Positions 1-6,069 of a stretch of DNA of 9,489 nucleotides are shown here, piece by piece. Source of the stretch: an uncultured Bacteroidota bacterium (GTDB taxonomy: Bacteria > Bacteroidota > Bacteroidia > Chitinophagales > Chitinophagaceae); NCBI GenBank assembly GCA_946479055.1, contig CAMLEX010000141.1, positions 1-9,489 of the forward strand, in the 5' to 3' direction. Made by a program: the position numbers and the translations under genes. The stretch's first letter is position 1, and the number at the start of each line of letters is the position of its first letter. The notes beneath the pieces were generated by a model. The model was not told where the DNA came from, made no database searches, and saw only the letters and a list, made by a program, of their open reading frames with translations.

Positions 1-2
1 CC

Positions 3-65
3 GGTGCGGCCTTAGCTATTCCGACATGGAAATTTCTTATAAAAAAGAATAATCAACCAATATGA
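3..65 (+). CDS. C-terminal end of an upstream gene (partial), possibly a membrane protein
   Basis: The third forward frame is open from the left edge and ends in TGA at 63-65. That stop overlaps the ATG of the next gene (62-64) as ATGA, the usual arrangement for translationally coupled genes. The 20 visible residues begin GAALAIPTWKFLIKK: a small-residue, hydrophobic stretch followed by lysines, as at the cytoplasmic end of a last membrane helix. Too little is present to name a family. An alternative is the second frame, which is also open and ends in TAA at 50-52, nine bases before the next ATG. The overlap and composition favour the frame given here, but only modestly. Confidence 0.4.
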   Translation, partial: GAALAIPTWKFLIKKNNQPI

Positions 66-835
66 CAATTGCGTTATTTTCTGACATTCACGCTAATCTT
101 CCTGCATTAGAAGCTTTTTTTCAGGATGTGGATAGTAAAAAGCCTGATGCTATTTATTGCCTTGGCGATTTGGTAGGCTATAATATCTGGCCCAATGAAG
201 TAATAAATGAAATAAGAAAAAGGAGTATTCCAGCTATTGCTGGCAATTATGACCAGGGTATCGGCCTCATGGTTGATGAATGCGGCTGTGCTTATAAAAC
301 AGATACAGAAAAAGATATGGGCAAAATCTCTATTTCTTATACCAACTCTATCGTAAAACCGGAGGAAAGAAAATACCTGAGAACCCTGCCTGCTCATATC
401 AAAGTGGAGTTTCAATTAAATGATGATAAGCTGAATTTATTGTTAGTCCATGGTAGCCCAAGAAAAATTAATGAATACCTGTTTGAGGACCGCGATGAAA
501 AAAGTTTATTACGAATAATGGAACAGGCTGATGCGGATATTATGTGTTTCGGGCATACACACAAACCTTATCACCGGATATTGCCCAACCAGCCGGAAGA
601 AAATCCTCATTACCGTCATGCTATTAATATTGGTTCTGTAGGTAAACCCAAAGACGGTAATCCAAAAGGATGTTATGTACTGCTCACCATTAATGCAGAT
701 AGTAGCATAACTAATAAAGATGCAGTGCAGGTAGAATTTGTTCGGTTTGAATACGATGTAGAAAAAGCGGCAAAAGCTGTAGAAGATAGTCCGTTACCAA
801 ATGAATATGCCGATATGCTGCGAAAAGGTTATTAG
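62..835 (+). CDS. Metallophosphoesterase, YfcE/MJ0936-like calcineurin fold
   Basis: A 257-residue cytosolic phosphoesterase with the two-metal calcineurin-like fold (Metallophos_2 type). All metal-ligand motifs are visible in order: D8-x-H10 in SDIHAN, D36 in GDLVG, N62 in GNYD, H130 in VHGSP and the closing GHTH at 164-167. The usual GNHD motif reads GNYD here, so the His often placed after the metal-binding Asn is Tyr63. This is common in the YfcE/MJ0936 branch, whose members hydrolyse small phosphodiesters or serve as general phosphatases; the natural substrate cannot be told from sequence. There is no signal peptide or membrane segment. The start is well placed because the first strand and SDIHAN follow at once. 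The gene probably shares a transcript with the gene ending at 65. A weak hairpin lies 33 bases after its stop, and a strong terminator about 250 bases after. Confidence 0.93.
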   Translation: MTIALFSDIHANLPALEAFFQDVDSKKPDAIYCLGDLVGYNIWPNEVINEIRKRSIPAIAGNYDQGIGLMVDECGCAYKTDTEKDMGKISISYTNSIVKPEERKYLRTLPAHIKVEFQLNDDKLNLLLVHGSPRKINEYLFEDRDEKSLLRIMEQADADIMCFGHTHKPYHRILPNQPEENPHYRHAINIGSVGKPKDGNPKGCYVLLTINADSSITNKDAVQVEFVRFEYDVEKAAKAVEDSPLPNEYADMLRKGY

Positions 836-867
836 AACGGGGTTAAGGTTTCTGTATTCGTAAAATG

Positions 868-885
868 CCGGTAAGGCATTACCGG
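868..885 (+). terminator. Weak hairpin after the metallophosphoesterase gene
   Basis: CCGGTAA (868-874) and TTACCGG (879-885) form a perfect 7-base stem with a GGCA loop, 33 bases after the stop at 835. The following bases (AGAATTACCTTATTT) are only partly T-rich, so this is at best a weak terminator or a 3'-end stabilising hairpin. Confidence 0.35.
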
Positions 886-1086
886 AGAATTACCTTATTT
901 ATCCCAATACCTTAAAAAAGATAAACAGGGATTTCAATTTTTAAAAAGCTGTGACAATCTTTGTCCTGTTCCCGTTTTTATCCTCCATACCCTTTAAGAG
1001 AACCAGTTTAGTTTCCAGTATCCATAAATTAAATCCAAACCTCCGAAGAAAAATAGTAAAGCTCTCTGATGAGTAAATGAATGTAT

Positions 1087-1119
1087 AAAGGCCGGCACAT
1101 CCGGCCTTTACCTTTTTTT
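1087..1119 (+). terminator. Strong rho-independent terminator
   Basis: AAAGGCCGG (1087-1095) and CCGGCCTTT (1101-1109) form a perfect 9-base GC-rich stem around a CACAT loop, followed by ACC and seven Ts (1113-1119). The T tract is on the plus-strand side only; the minus-strand side continues ATACATTC, so it should work mainly on plus-strand transcripts. The nearest upstream plus gene ends 250 bases away, so it either closes a long 3' untranslated region or ends a small RNA. Confidence 0.8.
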
Positions 1120-1439
1120 ACAATTGGGCTTTGTTCGTTCGGAAAAAAGATTTGTTGTTGAACGCTTCAACTACTTGTTCATTTTGTTTCCAGGCGAAAG
1201 CCCCACTAAATCCGGTTGCAGATTTATTTTTTTGCCGTTTTCGCGAAACTCTCCGACCAACTTCGGGTTTCTTCCCAGACTTTAACAATCCCGAAACATA
1301 ATCCCGAAAATAAAAGCCGTTTAAAAGTTGTTTTAGCTGCGGCGTTTTCCGGAAATAAAACTTTGACGCCGATCAATAAGCGTAGGCCATAACACCGGGA
1401 AACCATTTCCGTATTTATATTCAGAACAAGCCACACACC

Positions 1440-2246
1440 ATGCAATTGTATAAAAGGGTAAGTCTTTTGTCATTAGTATCAATGATCGTATGTCTGTCGG
1501 CCAGATCACAAACTACAGATAGCTTATCAATACGAGTATCAAAAACCGATACTACTTTAAAAAAATTACCCGAATGGGCACAGGAAAAAAGAAAGCCTTT
1601 TCCAATAAAACAGTTGATTGCGCCAACGCTGATGGTCATGTACGGCCTGGGCGGCCTTGAAAGTGACGGCATCCAAAAGATCAATGGAAAACTAAAAGAA
1701 GAGATATACACAGAGCGTCTGCCTAAAAAATCAAAATTGGATAACTATTTCATCTTTGCTCCCGCTGCAACAGTATATGGATTAAATGCATTGGGCATAA
1801 AGGGAAAACATAATTTCAGGGATAGGTCTATGATTTACCTGATGTCGAATCTCTTCATGAGCGGTATTGTTTTTTCAGTTAAGAATATCTCAAATGAGTT
1901 GCGACCAGATGCTTCAGATTATTTGTCCTTTCCAAGTGGTCACACAGCAGCATCTTTTGTCGGCGCTGAATTTTTAAGACAGGAATACAAAGATGTATCT
2001 CCCTGGTATGGAGTAGCTGGTTATGCCATGGCGAGCACCACTGCTTATTTACGAATGCAAAATAACAAACATTGGCTAAGCGATGTAGTGGCCGGTGCTG
2101 GTATAGGCATCGCTTCTACCAAACTGGCTTACTGGCTCTATCCCAAAATACAGCATAAACTATTTAAGGATAAACCTATGAAAACGATAGCCATGCCATC
2201 TTTTCAGAATGGTTCTATTGGTATTGGCCTGGTGCATAAATTTTAA
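1440..2246 (+). CDS. Exported PAP2-superfamily phosphatase
   Basis: A 268-residue PAP2 (type 2 phosphatidic acid phosphatase) enzyme. The three signature motifs are present: K148-x6-R155-P156, PSGH at 165-168 with the catalytic His168, and R205-x5-H211-x3-D215. The N-terminus (residues 1-23) looks like a signal peptide, with KR, a hydrophobic run and ARS before a polar stretch. Hydrophobic segments near 56-72, 103-120, 131-147, 187-203 and 216-234 place the active site in or at a membrane. In Gram-negative bacteria such proteins remove phosphate from lipids outside the cytoplasm, such as undecaprenyl pyrophosphate, phosphatidylglycerol phosphate or lipid A; which of these applies here is unknown. 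No Shine-Dalgarno sequence precedes the ATG, and Met15 is a less likely start because it would cut the signal peptide. The gene is monocistronic and convergent with the glycosyltransferase at 2500-3522. Confidence 0.92.
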   Translation: MQLYKRVSLLSLVSMIVCLSARSQTTDSLSIRVSKTDTTLKKLPEWAQEKRKPFPIKQLIAPTLMVMYGLGGLESDGIQKINGKLKEEIYTERLPKKSKLDNYFIFAPAATVYGLNALGIKGKHNFRDRSMIYLMSNLFMSGIVFSVKNISNELRPDASDYLSFPSGHTAASFVGAEFLRQEYKDVSPWYGVAGYAMASTTAYLRMQNNKHWLSDVVAGAGIGIASTKLAYWLYPKIQHKLFKDKPMKTIAMPSFQNGSIGIGLVHKF

Positions 2247-2269
2247 ATGCTTTTTGACGTCTTTATATC

Positions 2270-2360
2270 CACGCCACGACGCAAAGCCCGCAACGCACCT
2301 TTAATTTTCAACCAGTTTTCCCGTGGCGTCGCTGCGTCTTTGCGTGCCATCTTTGCGGGA
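2270..2360. repeat. Intergenic GCAAAG/CTTTGC repeat element
   Basis: The spacer after the PAP2 gene contains several copies of one short theme in both directions. ACGCAAAG (2279-2286) is matched by CTTTGCGT (2338-2345), CGCCACG (2272-2278) by CGTGGCG (2322-2328), and CCCGCAA (2287-2293) by TTTGCGGG (2352-2359). The pairs are not nested in order, so this is a mosaic of motif copies rather than one simple hairpin. Similar GCAAAGACGC-type elements are, from general knowledge, scattered between genes in many Bacteroidota and other bacteria. A 71-codon plus-strand frame over it (2247-2462) is best explained as a chance reading of the repeat. Confidence 0.6.
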
Positions 2361-2499
2361 AACAGGCTCCTACAAATGATCTTCATAACGACAATTGGGG
2401 TCCTACTCTGTTTCAAATCAAATCAGGCATATTCTGTTGCCGCAATAAGAGATGTTCGATAAAATTAAATCCCCGGGCTTACATCTTGCCATTCAGAAA

Positions 2500-3522
2500 T
2501 TAAAACTGCCCTGCAAAACTTTCACAGCTTTCCCGGGAAGGAATATTTTCAAAAAGATAGTTCAGGCATTGCGGAATGGTTTGGCTATAGTCCATTTTAA
2601 GGGATCTGCCTGCATTCATCCAGTTGTGCAGATGGTCTTTAAAATCAGCATCAATACTTTTTAGTTTCAGTATTCCTAATTGTTTTAACGCTGCCGCATT
2701 GCATTGCTGTTCATATTGGCTGCGGATAGGGATAGTAATAATCTTTTTTCCCAGGTGCAGTGCTTCGGCAGGAGTTTCAAAACCACCGCCGGTAATGATT
2801 CCGGAGCAATGAATAAAACTTTGGTTGAACAATGCTTTGTCAACAGGCAGCAAGGTAATATTGTCTTGCTTTTTAGGTTGGGTAGTTTGCGAACAGAATA
2901 TCTCAAACCGGATATCAGGAAAAGCCTGGAAAATAGTAATAAGCTGCTGCTCACAATAAGAAGGAAGATATACCGTCACATAGTTGCCGTTAGTAGGTTC
3001 GGCATCCAGCATTTCTTTCTTGATGACGGGGGTAAAAATAAAATCATCATAGGCTTTAAAATGCAATCCTATATACCGGCTCGCTTTCGCATAGTTTTTC
3101 AATATCCATTCACCTGCAGTGCTTTTTGCTGAAGGTCGCGGTGTGTGTACAGATTGAAAACTGGCCTGGTGACCAAAATTCACAGAGGGTATTTTCTTTT
3201 TAGCGCAGGCCGATGCAGTGATATAATCAAAATCATTGATGATAAGATCATAATTTTCTACAGGCAAGTCTTTGATCTCCTGTTTTAACCGGAAAGGCTC
3301 ATAGCCACGGAAAACTTTCCAGAAATCCAAACCACCATTGCAATTATAATATAAACTAAGGCCCTTACTTCTGTATTTGATCGGTGCATCGAGGGTAAGG
3401 TTACTGTTATTGCCGCTGAGAAAAATATCTACAGCACCATATTGCTGTAAATGGGGCAGCAGTTCCATGGCCCTGCTGATATGCCCGTTACCTGTTGCCT
3501 GTACTGCGTAAAATATTTTCAT
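2500..3522 (-). CDS. MJ1255/MurG-like glycosyltransferase (GT-B fold)
   Basis: A 340-residue cytosolic or membrane-surface glycosyltransferase of the MJ1255/VC2487 type, related to MurG and family GT28. The N-terminal domain opens with a beta strand followed by the glycine loop GNGHISRA (11-18), where MurG-like enzymes bind the acceptor or its phosphate. The C-terminal domain carries GGGFETPAEAL (245-255), the conserved donor-site signature of this superfamily, followed by a strand, PIRSQYEQ (265-272), and an Asn/Ala helix. This is how MurG-like enzymes hold a nucleotide sugar. Length agrees with the family and there is no signal peptide. Sugar and acceptor cannot be read from sequence. It lies downstream of the LpxH-like gene on the same strand, 149 bases apart, so the two may share a transcript and could act on the same glycolipid. 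A 41-codon frame overlaps its ATG by ATGA. Confidence 0.87.
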   Translation of the reverse strand: MKIFYAVQATGNGHISRAMELLPHLQQYGAVDIFLSGNNSNLTLDAPIKYRSKGLSLYYNCNGGLDFWKVFRGYEPFRLKQEIKDLPVENYDLIINDFDYITASACAKKKIPSVNFGHQASFQSVHTPRPSAKSTAGEWILKNYAKASRYIGLHFKAYDDFIFTPVIKKEMLDAEPTNGNYVTVYLPSYCEQQLITIFQAFPDIRFEIFCSQTTQPKKQDNITLLPVDKALFNQSFIHCSGIITGGGFETPAEALHLGKKIITIPIRSQYEQQCNAAALKQLGILKLKSIDADFKDHLHNWMNAGRSLKMDYSQTIPQCLNYLFENIPSRESCESFAGQF

Positions 3523-3644
3523 GTGTTAATTTTTATTGTTTTTGGCCATCCCGAAAATCTCGGGGACAAGCGATGTAATTCGCCATAAAAATTTTCATCG
3601 CGGTTGGATGTATTGCTCGTCCGCCGCGGCGGATTATGGCTCAT
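3519..3644 (-). CDS. Doubtful 41-residue ORF ending on the glycosyltransferase start
   Basis: A minus-strand frame starts with ATG at 3644-3642 and ends in TGA at 3521-3519, overlapping the glycosyltransferase ATG (3522-3520) as ATGA. The product would be a basic, polar 41-residue peptide starting MSHNPPRRRTSN, with no recognised domain, signal peptide or membrane segment. The overlap suggests a coupled leader peptide. Against this, most of the frame lies on palindromic spacer sequence, and there is no good ribosome binding site (only AGAAGAA before the ATG). It may simply be the chance reading of a repeat. Confidence 0.2.
   Translation of the reverse strand: MSHNPPRRTSNTSNRDENFYGELHRLSPRFSGWPKTIKINT
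3549..3640. repeat. Palindrome-rich (REP-like) spacer element
   Basis: Between the two minus-strand genes lie several inverted repeats. CCCGA (3550-3554) faces TCGGG (3560-3564), GCGATG (3570-3575) faces CATCGC (3596-3601), and GCCATAA (3582-3588) faces TTATGGC (3634-3640). TCCGCCGCGGCGGA (3620-3633) is a perfect 14-base palindrome. The GC-rich palindrome stands out in an AT-rich spacer. No T tract follows on either strand, so it does not look like a terminator. It resembles a REP-type dispersed element, but copy number cannot be judged from this window. Confidence 0.45.
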
Positions 3645-3671
3645 TTCTTCTGTTTATTTTTTATTTAAAAT

Positions 3672-4523
3672 TTATATAGCCGCTGTTTGCTTTGCCAGGG
3701 AATGAAGATAAATAGCTATTTCATTCGTCATTACTTCCGGTTGTGGTTTGGGCGTTTGTACATGTTCTGCTTTCATAGTTTCCTCATCGTAGGAATAGAT
3801 ATGCCAGGCGTCGTCCCGGTATTCCAATGCAGTCAGGTGCTCTACCCAATCCCCGGAATTGAGATAGGTAACCGATCCTTCATTTGTTGTGATAACTCTT
3901 TTTTGTGGTTGATGAATATGACCGCAGATAACACTGTCGTATTTTTTTTCGATAGCCAGTTCAGCTATCAGGGTTTCAAAAGCATCAATATTGACCATCC
4001 TTTTATGAAATTGTTCCATGAACTTTTTCGATAAGGATAATTTCTTCTTGCCGATCAGTTTCATCAGCCGGTTTATAAAACTGTTGAAAGCAAGCAAGGA
4101 TGCATAGCCATTGCTTCCCAGCTTTGTCCAGAGTTTTGCCTGGCCCTTGGTAGTATGATCAAATACATCTCCGTGAAAGACCCAGGTCATTTTGCCATTG
4201 ATCTCAATAACTATTTTATCAGTGAGTTGAAAATTGCCTAAATGGATATCAGAATAACGACGGAGTATCTCATCATGATTACCTGTAATATAGATCACCC
4301 TGGTGCCGTTGGAAAGAAGATGAAAGATCTCCTGTATCACCGCCATATGAACGGTTGGGAAATAATGTTTGCTGAATTGCCATCCATCTATGATATCGCC
4401 ATTGAGGATTAACAGGCGCGGAGAAATACTTTTAAGGTAGGTGACGAATTCTTTGGCACGGCTGGCATAAGTGCCCAGGTGCAGATCTGATACTACTACA
4501 ACATCTACGGAGCGTTTTTGCAT
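3672..4523 (-). CDS. LpxH-like metallophosphoesterase (UDP-2,3-diacylglucosamine diphosphatase family)
   Basis: A 283-residue calcineurin-fold phosphoesterase of the COG2908/LpxH-like group. Metal-binding motifs in order are D13-x-H15 in SDLHLG, D43 in NGDIID, GNHD at 81-84, H117 in FHGD and GHIH at 201-204, followed by LNSGDWVE near 221-228, typical of this group. LpxH proper cleaves UDP-2,3-diacylglucosamine to lipid X and UMP at the inner face of the membrane. This protein is longer (LpxH is about 240-250 residues), with a basic insertion around residues 151-175 (RLMKLIGKKK and nearby lysines) that could contact membrane lipid. It may therefore be a paralogue with a different substrate, so no gene symbol is given. 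It has no signal peptide. It is the first gene before the glycosyltransferase on the same strand, and is divergent from the AP-superfamily gene. Confidence 0.87.
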   Translation of the reverse strand: MQKRSVDVVVVSDLHLGTYASRAKEFVTYLKSISPRLLILNGDIIDGWQFSKHYFPTVHMAVIQEIFHLLSNGTRVIYITGNHDEILRRYSDIHLGNFQLTDKIVIEINGKMTWVFHGDVFDHTTKGQAKLWTKLGSNGYASLLAFNSFINRLMKLIGKKKLSLSKKFMEQFHKRMVNIDAFETLIAELAIEKKYDSVICGHIHQPQKRVITTNEGSVTYLNSGDWVEHLTALEYRDDAWHIYSYDEETMKAEHVQTPKPQPEVMTNEIAIYLHSLAKQTAAI

Positions 4524-4742
4524 TCGGGCGGTTTTACAAAGATTATCATTGTGTATAAACTTATCATTACCGCAGTGTTAAGCCTTTGTGATGAAACAAT
4601 GTGAAGATGTGAGAATTTTGAAAAATGCGAAAAATTAAAAAATGTATTAAATGATTAGTGTAAAATAGATGGTGGATATGCCGGAAATATGAATTTTTAA
4701 AAGAAAAATGAATCTTCAAAATCAAGTGCTGTGTTATGGTGG

Positions 4743-4768
4743 TCCCGACTGTTTCGTCTGTATCGGGA
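4743..4768. repeat. TCCCGA...TCGGGA inverted repeat
   Basis: TCCCGA (4743-4748) is matched by TCGGGA (4763-4768) with a 14-base loop. The same CCCGA/TCGGG pairing occurs at 3550-3564. There is no T tract, so a terminator is unlikely. It could be a small REP-like unit or a protein-binding palindrome. Confidence 0.35.
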
Positions 4769-4772
4769 TGGG

Positions 4773-4805
4773 GCTGCTTAACAATAAGATGACCGCTGCT
4801 TAACA
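4773..4805 (+). promoter_or_regulatory. Paired 11-base direct repeat, possible operator
   Basis: GCTGCTTAACA occurs exactly at 4773-4783 and again at 4795-4805, start-to-start distance 22 bases, which is two turns of DNA. The pair ends 20 bases before the candidate promoter element at 4826-4833 and 42 bases before the GTG start. That spacing suits an activator or repressor of the winged-helix response-regulator type, which binds direct repeats at 11-base pitch. GGGCTG (4771-4776) and CAGCCC (4804-4809) also bracket the pair as an inverted repeat. An inverted GCTTAACA copy lies at 4583-4576 on the side of the LpxH-like gene. The function is inferred. Confidence 0.4.
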
Positions 4806-4847
4806 GCCCGTTCATATTAGCTTTCTTTCTTTGCAAAACTTCCGTAA

Positions 4848-5975
4848 GTGAAAAACATTTTAATCTGTATCATACTTTTTTCAACGTTGCCCTTACTGAA
4901 ACCGGGAAATTACCTGGTAGCCGATCAGCAATTGAAACCAAAAGAACAATTCTCCGGAAAACCAGCCACCAATCTTTTCATCATTACGATCGATGGCTTC
5001 CGATGGCAGGAAATATTTACCGGAGCAGATGCTTCGCTTATTAATGATACAAAGCACACACAGGATACAGCTACTATGAAAATGCTTTACTGGGGAGACA
5101 GTGAAAATGAAAGGCGTCAGAAATTGATGCCTTTTTTTTGGAACATCCTTGCTAAAAAAGGACAACTATATGGTAACCGGAATTTTGAGAATAAAGTAAA
5201 CACAGCTAATATTTATACTTTCTCTTATCCCGGCTACAACGAAATATTTACAGGCAATACCGACTTGCTGGTTTCCTCCAACAAAAAGAAGCCGAATAAA
5301 AATATAAATGTGCTGGAGTATCTTAATGCAAAAGAACAATTCAAAGGAAAAGTTGTGGCGTTTACTTCCTGGGATGTTTTCCCTTATATCTTAAATGAAG
5401 AAAGAAACGGTATGCTGATTAATAGCGGTTATGAAAGTTTGGATAGTGAAACGGTTTCGGCAAAGCAAGTTCTTATTAATAGGGTACAGCAGGAAGCTGT
5501 ATATAATAAAAGCGGTACAAGGCATGACCAGCTTACTTTTTTAACGGCTAAGGAATATATACAGCAATATCAGCCTAAGGTGATGTTCCTGGGCTTAGGC
5601 GAAACGGATGAATATGCACATAGCGGCCGTTACGACCTGTACCTGGAACAGGCGAATAAAGTGGATCGTATGCTGGCGGAATTATGGCATTGGGTACAGA
5701 CTACTCCGGGATATAAAGACAATACAGCCTTTATCATTACAACAGATCATGGACGTGGCAGCCATGATAAAAACTGGAGTTCACACAGTACATTTATCCG
5801 CGGCTCCTCACAAACATGGTTAGCAATGATAGGCCCATCGATTGAGCCGCTGGGAGAAGTAAAACAAAATATGCAATTGTACCAGGCGCAAATAGCTCAA
5901 ACTATCGCTGAATTGATGGGTGAAAAATTTGAACCAGAGTTTGATATAGCGAAAGCTGGCTTAGAGAAAGAATGA
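4848..5975 (+). CDS. Exported alkaline-phosphatase-superfamily phosphatase/phosphodiesterase
   Basis: A 375-residue member of the alkaline phosphatase superfamily, closest in motif layout to the nucleotide pyrophosphatase/phosphodiesterase (NPP) branch. Visible metal sites are D49 in TIDGF, D254 and H258 in ETDEYAH, D300-H301 in TTDHGRG and probably H313. The nucleophile is probably Ser126: SYPGYNEIFTG (126-136) lines up base for base with the NPP pattern TFPNHYxxxTG, where Thr is the nucleophile. Residues 1 to about 25 form a signal peptide (Lys, long Ile/Leu core), so the enzyme should act in the periplasm or at the surface, hydrolysing a phosphate monoester or diester. The start is GTG, chosen because it provides the complete signal peptide; a candidate promoter lies only about 14 bases upstream, implying a very short leader. 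It may be controlled by the direct repeats at 4773-4805. A terminator follows at 6023-6051. Confidence 0.88.
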   Translation: MKNILICIILFSTLPLLKPGNYLVADQQLKPKEQFSGKPATNLFIITIDGFRWQEIFTGADASLINDTKHTQDTATMKMLYWGDSENERRQKLMPFFWNILAKKGQLYGNRNFENKVNTANIYTFSYPGYNEIFTGNTDLLVSSNKKKPNKNINVLEYLNAKEQFKGKVVAFTSWDVFPYILNEERNGMLINSGYESLDSETVSAKQVLINRVQQEAVYNKSGTRHDQLTFLTAKEYIQQYQPKVMFLGLGETDEYAHSGRYDLYLEQANKVDRMLAELWHWVQTTPGYKDNTAFIITTDHGRGSHDKNWSSHSTFIRGSSQTWLAMIGPSIEPLGEVKQNMQLYQAQIAQTIAELMGEKFEPEFDIAKAGLEKE

Positions 5976-6022
5976 TCTGAAAAAAAGACACTGATTTGTT
6001 GAGCTGTTATTGCAAGTCATAA

Positions 6023-6051
6023 AAAAACACCCTGAAGCGCAGGGTGTTTTT
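6023..6051. terminator. Bidirectional rho-independent terminator
   Basis: AAAAACACCCTG (6023-6034) and CAGGGTGTTTTT (6040-6051) form a perfect 12-base stem around an AAGCG loop, with A tracts on the left and T tracts on the right. It sits between two convergent genes, 48 bases after the stop at 5975 and 19 bases after the end of the minus-strand gene at 6070, so it can end transcripts from both sides. Confidence 0.9.
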
Positions 6052-6069
6052 GCAAAAACAAATAATTTC

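Larger units (their letters stand above)
836..1439. other. 604-base gene-poor gap between the metallophosphoesterase and PAP2 genes
   Basis: No gene of recognisable family is found here. The left part (836-1119) holds a weak hairpin and a strong plus-strand terminator. A candidate minus-10-like AATCTTTG (956-963), with TTTC 20 bases upstream, could start a short transcript ending at that terminator. The right part (1118-1445) is open in two minus-strand frames: 84 codons without ATG (1118-1372) and 73 codons with ATG (1224-1445). Neither has a recognised domain or a ribosome binding site. The short repeat ATCCCGAAA occurs twice near 1287-1309. The region directly before 1440 must also carry the PAP2 promoter, but no convincing TTTG/TAnnTTTG pair was seen. 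Confidence 0.6.
4524..4847. promoter_or_regulatory. Divergent intergenic control region, no convincing gene
   Basis: This 324-base gap lies between two divergently transcribed genes and must hold both promoters. On the minus side, TAATCTTTG (4545-4537) lies 13 bases before the LpxH-like start; it has one base too many to match TAnnTTTG. On the plus side, TTTCTTTG (4826-4833) differs from TAnnTTTG by one base and lies 14 bases before the GTG start. A degenerate GTGAA-type tandem run occupies about 4599-4632. An inverted TCCCGA/TCGGGA pair lies at 4743-4768, and an 11-base direct repeat at 4773-4805. A minus-strand open frame over 4567-4836 has low-complexity His/Phe/Leu-rich content and is rejected as a gene. 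Confidence 0.5.

Noticed and set aside
1224..1445. 73-codon minus-strand frame upstream of the PAP2 gene
   Set aside because: It overlaps the PAP2 start, competes with another open minus frame, and has no recognisable domain or ribosome binding site. It is kept only as part of the gap description.
2247..2462. 71-codon plus-strand frame directly after the PAP2 stop
   Set aside because: It is made up mostly of the GCAAAG/CTTTGC repeat (SRGVAASLRAIFAGN is its typical reading), has no ribosome binding site, and shows no domain.
2685..3132. Long open frames within the glycosyltransferase gene, both strands
   Set aside because: They are shadows of the real gene, which has clear GT-B motifs along its length.
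4567..4836. 89-codon minus-strand frame in the divergent control region
   Set aside because: Its product is a low-complexity His/Phe/Leu/Ile sequence produced by a degenerate GTGAA-type tandem run and AT-rich spacer; it covers the promoter region and direct repeats.
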